Assembly: GCF_006152065.1 (NCBI RefSeq)
Contig: NZ_VDFW01000020.1
Location: 1 to 64,000, forward strand
Direction: 5' to 3'
Length of the DNA: 64,000 nt
Source: Amycolatopsis alkalitolerans
GTDB taxonomy: Bacteria > Actinomycetota > Actinomycetes > Mycobacteriales > Pseudonocardiaceae
Shown here: positions 63,089 through 64,000 of the stretch, piece by piece
How positions within the stretch are numbered: position 1 is the stretch's first letter
Layout: every line of letters starts with the position of its first letter
The notes under the pieces: generated by a model
Told to the model about the DNA's origin: nothing
Databases searched by the model: none
The model's input: the letters and a program-made list of their open reading frames with translations, nothing else
Program-made: the position numbers and the translations under genes

Positions 63089-64000
63089 TCATCGACGGTG
63101 AGTCCCCGGTCGGAAGAACTCGAGCACCCTCCGGCTGGCGTCCGGCGAGGTCAGCATTTCCTGGATCCGTGCGGACATCCGGGCGGCGGCGCCGGTGCGT
63201 TCGAACATCTCGCCTTCGTATTCCCTGACGGCGGCGGGGAAGTCGTCCGGGTGCGCGGCCAGCGCGAGACCGAGCACGGCGCCGTCGAGCAGCGCCATGT
63301 TGGCGCCCTCTCCCACCGGCGGCATCAGGTGCGCGGCATCGCCGAGCAGCGTGACGTCTGGCTTGGACGGCCACGTCAGGCCGGCCGGGAGAGTGGTGAT
63401 CGACCGCGGCACGACCGTGTCGTCGCAGGCCGCGATCAACGTGGTGAACCGTGAGTCCCAGCCGGGGAGCAGGTCGATCAGCCGCGCCCGGGCGGCGGGC
63501 GGGTCGTCGAACGGGATCCCGCTGGTAGCGAACCAGTCCTCGGCGGTGTTGTAGAAGCTGATGCCGATACGAACGCGCCCGTCGCCGTTGCGCTGCGCCG
63601 CCAGGGAAAGCCCGTCGCCGAGCACCCAGTAGTTGCCGCGCCCGACCATCGCCGCGAGGTCGGGGTGCGTGCGGTCGATGTCGGGAATGCCGATCTCGAC
63701 GACGTTCTGGCCGATATGCGCCGGGCGGGCGTCGGTGAGCAGTGCGCGGACCCGGGACTGCGCGCCGTCCGCGCCGACCAGCAGGTCGTACGCCGCACTG
63801 CTGCCGCTGGCGAAGTGCAGCAGGCCGCCTCCGGCGGAGGCGAATGCGTGCCCCCAGCGCACCACGTCTTCCGGGAGGGAATCCAGCAGCAGGTTGCGCA
63901 GATCGGCGCGGTCGACCTCGGGTCGATCGAGCGGGGCGTCTTCGGGTGTGTCCTCGTGGAGCAGCAGGGTGCCGTCCGGCTCGAGAAGACGCATGTCCTG
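63089..64000 (-). CDS. FAD-dependent monooxygenase, TetX-like (5' end outside window)
   Basis: At least 303 residues of a class A flavin monooxygenase, continuing past the window end so that the N-terminal GxGxxG fingerprint is missing. Visible are VDRADLRNLLLDSL, YDLLVGADGAQSRVR (DG motif) and VTLLGDAAHLMPPVGEGANMALLDG (GD motif for the FAD ribityl chain). It probably hydroxylates an aromatic or polyketide-like substrate, as TetX-type enzymes do. It is convergent with the NTF2-like gene. The substrate and the full length cannot be stated. Confidence 0.85.
   Translation of the reverse strand, partial: QDMRLLEPDGTLLLHEDTPEDAPLDRPEVDRADLRNLLLDSLPEDVVRWGHAFASAGGGLLHFASGSSAAYDLLVGADGAQSRVRALLTDARPAHIGQNVVEIGIPDIDRTHPDLAAMVGRGNYWVLGDGLSLAAQRNGDGRVRIGISFYNTAEDWFATSGIPFDDPPAARARLIDLLPGWDSRFTTLIAACDDTVVPRSITTLPAGLTWPSKPDVTLLGDAAHLMPPVGEGANMALLDGAVLGLALAAHPDDFPAAVREYEGEMFERTGAAARMSARIQEMLTSPDASRRVLEFFRPGTHRR

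Overview
The window is a contiguous, very GC-rich chromosomal stretch from an actinomycete. Codon third positions are almost all G or C, GTG and TTG starts are common, and at least eight genes look leaderless. The block from about 29.4 to 62.3 kb follows the order of Mycobacterium tuberculosis Rv3006 to Rv3032 as I recall it (lppZ, gatB, gatA, gatC, an ACT protein, ligA, a MetE-like protein, mnmA, iscS, an acyltransferase, a GNAT protein, etfA/etfB, and the methylglucose lipopolysaccharide genes). Together with the accessory content this points to a member of the Pseudonocardiaceae, most likely Amycolatopsis or a close relative. That placement is an inference.

Layout. 0-2.4 kb: a Bcp-type peroxiredoxin, a lipoprotein, a small membrane protein and a membrane-anchored P/T-rich protein. 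2.5-9.9 kb: a tightly packed catabolic operon with an FAD oxidoreductase, an IlvD/Edd dehydratase, an MFS carrier, both subunits of aconitase X and a second MFS carrier. 9.8-16.9 kb: a DprE2-like SDR, a DUF4383 protein, a MarR-controlled ABC-2 exporter, DUF2277, a LuxR regulator, an alpha/beta hydrolase with a PPOX protein, an HxlR regulator and a GNAT protein. 17-22.7 kb: a pRiA4b ORF-3-like protein, OhrR with a long palindromic operator, an esterase gene broken by an ochre codon, a nucleoside hydrolase, a hexapeptide acyltransferase and DUF2332. 22.8-27.5 kb: a RamB-type regulator divergent from isocitrate lyase and malate synthase (the glyoxylate shunt). 27.5-29.5 kb: a DUF1348 protein, a possible 16-residue leader peptide, an alpha/beta hydrolase lacking its expected serine, and an IS5-type transposase remnant.

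29.4-33 kb: a three-gene operon (SAM methyltransferase, GH57 branching enzyme, GT4 glucosyltransferase) resembling the methylglucose lipopolysaccharide genes. 33-34.4 kb: debris including a decayed higBA module and a short ATPase-domain protein. 34.2-42.8 kb: DegV, etfBA, GNAT, acyltransferase, MFS, iscS and mnmA. 42.8-48.5 kb: GNAT, acyl-CoA ligase, MBL hydrolase, LURP/scramblase-like protein, core MetE-like protein and a hypothetical protein. 48.5-52.5 kb: ligA, GNAT, a vapBC pair and a TetR regulator. 52.6-56.2 kb: a paoABC-type molybdenum aldehyde oxidoreductase operon facing that TetR gene across a perfect 18-bp palindrome. 56.4-61 kb: an ACT protein divergent from gatCAB and a membrane protein. 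61-64 kb: an LppZ-like lipoprotein, a small protein, an NTF2-like protein and a TetX-like monooxygenase cut by the window end.

Most notable points: the aconitase X / IlvD / FAD oxidoreductase cluster, whose parts do not match any pathway I can name; a family of 21-bp-periodic intergenic repeats at four loci, three of them at gene 3' ends and arranged so that they could fold into hairpins; and several regulator-operator pairs readable directly from palindromes. No tRNA, rRNA or CRISPR array was recognised, and no gap longer than about 300 bases lacks a described feature.
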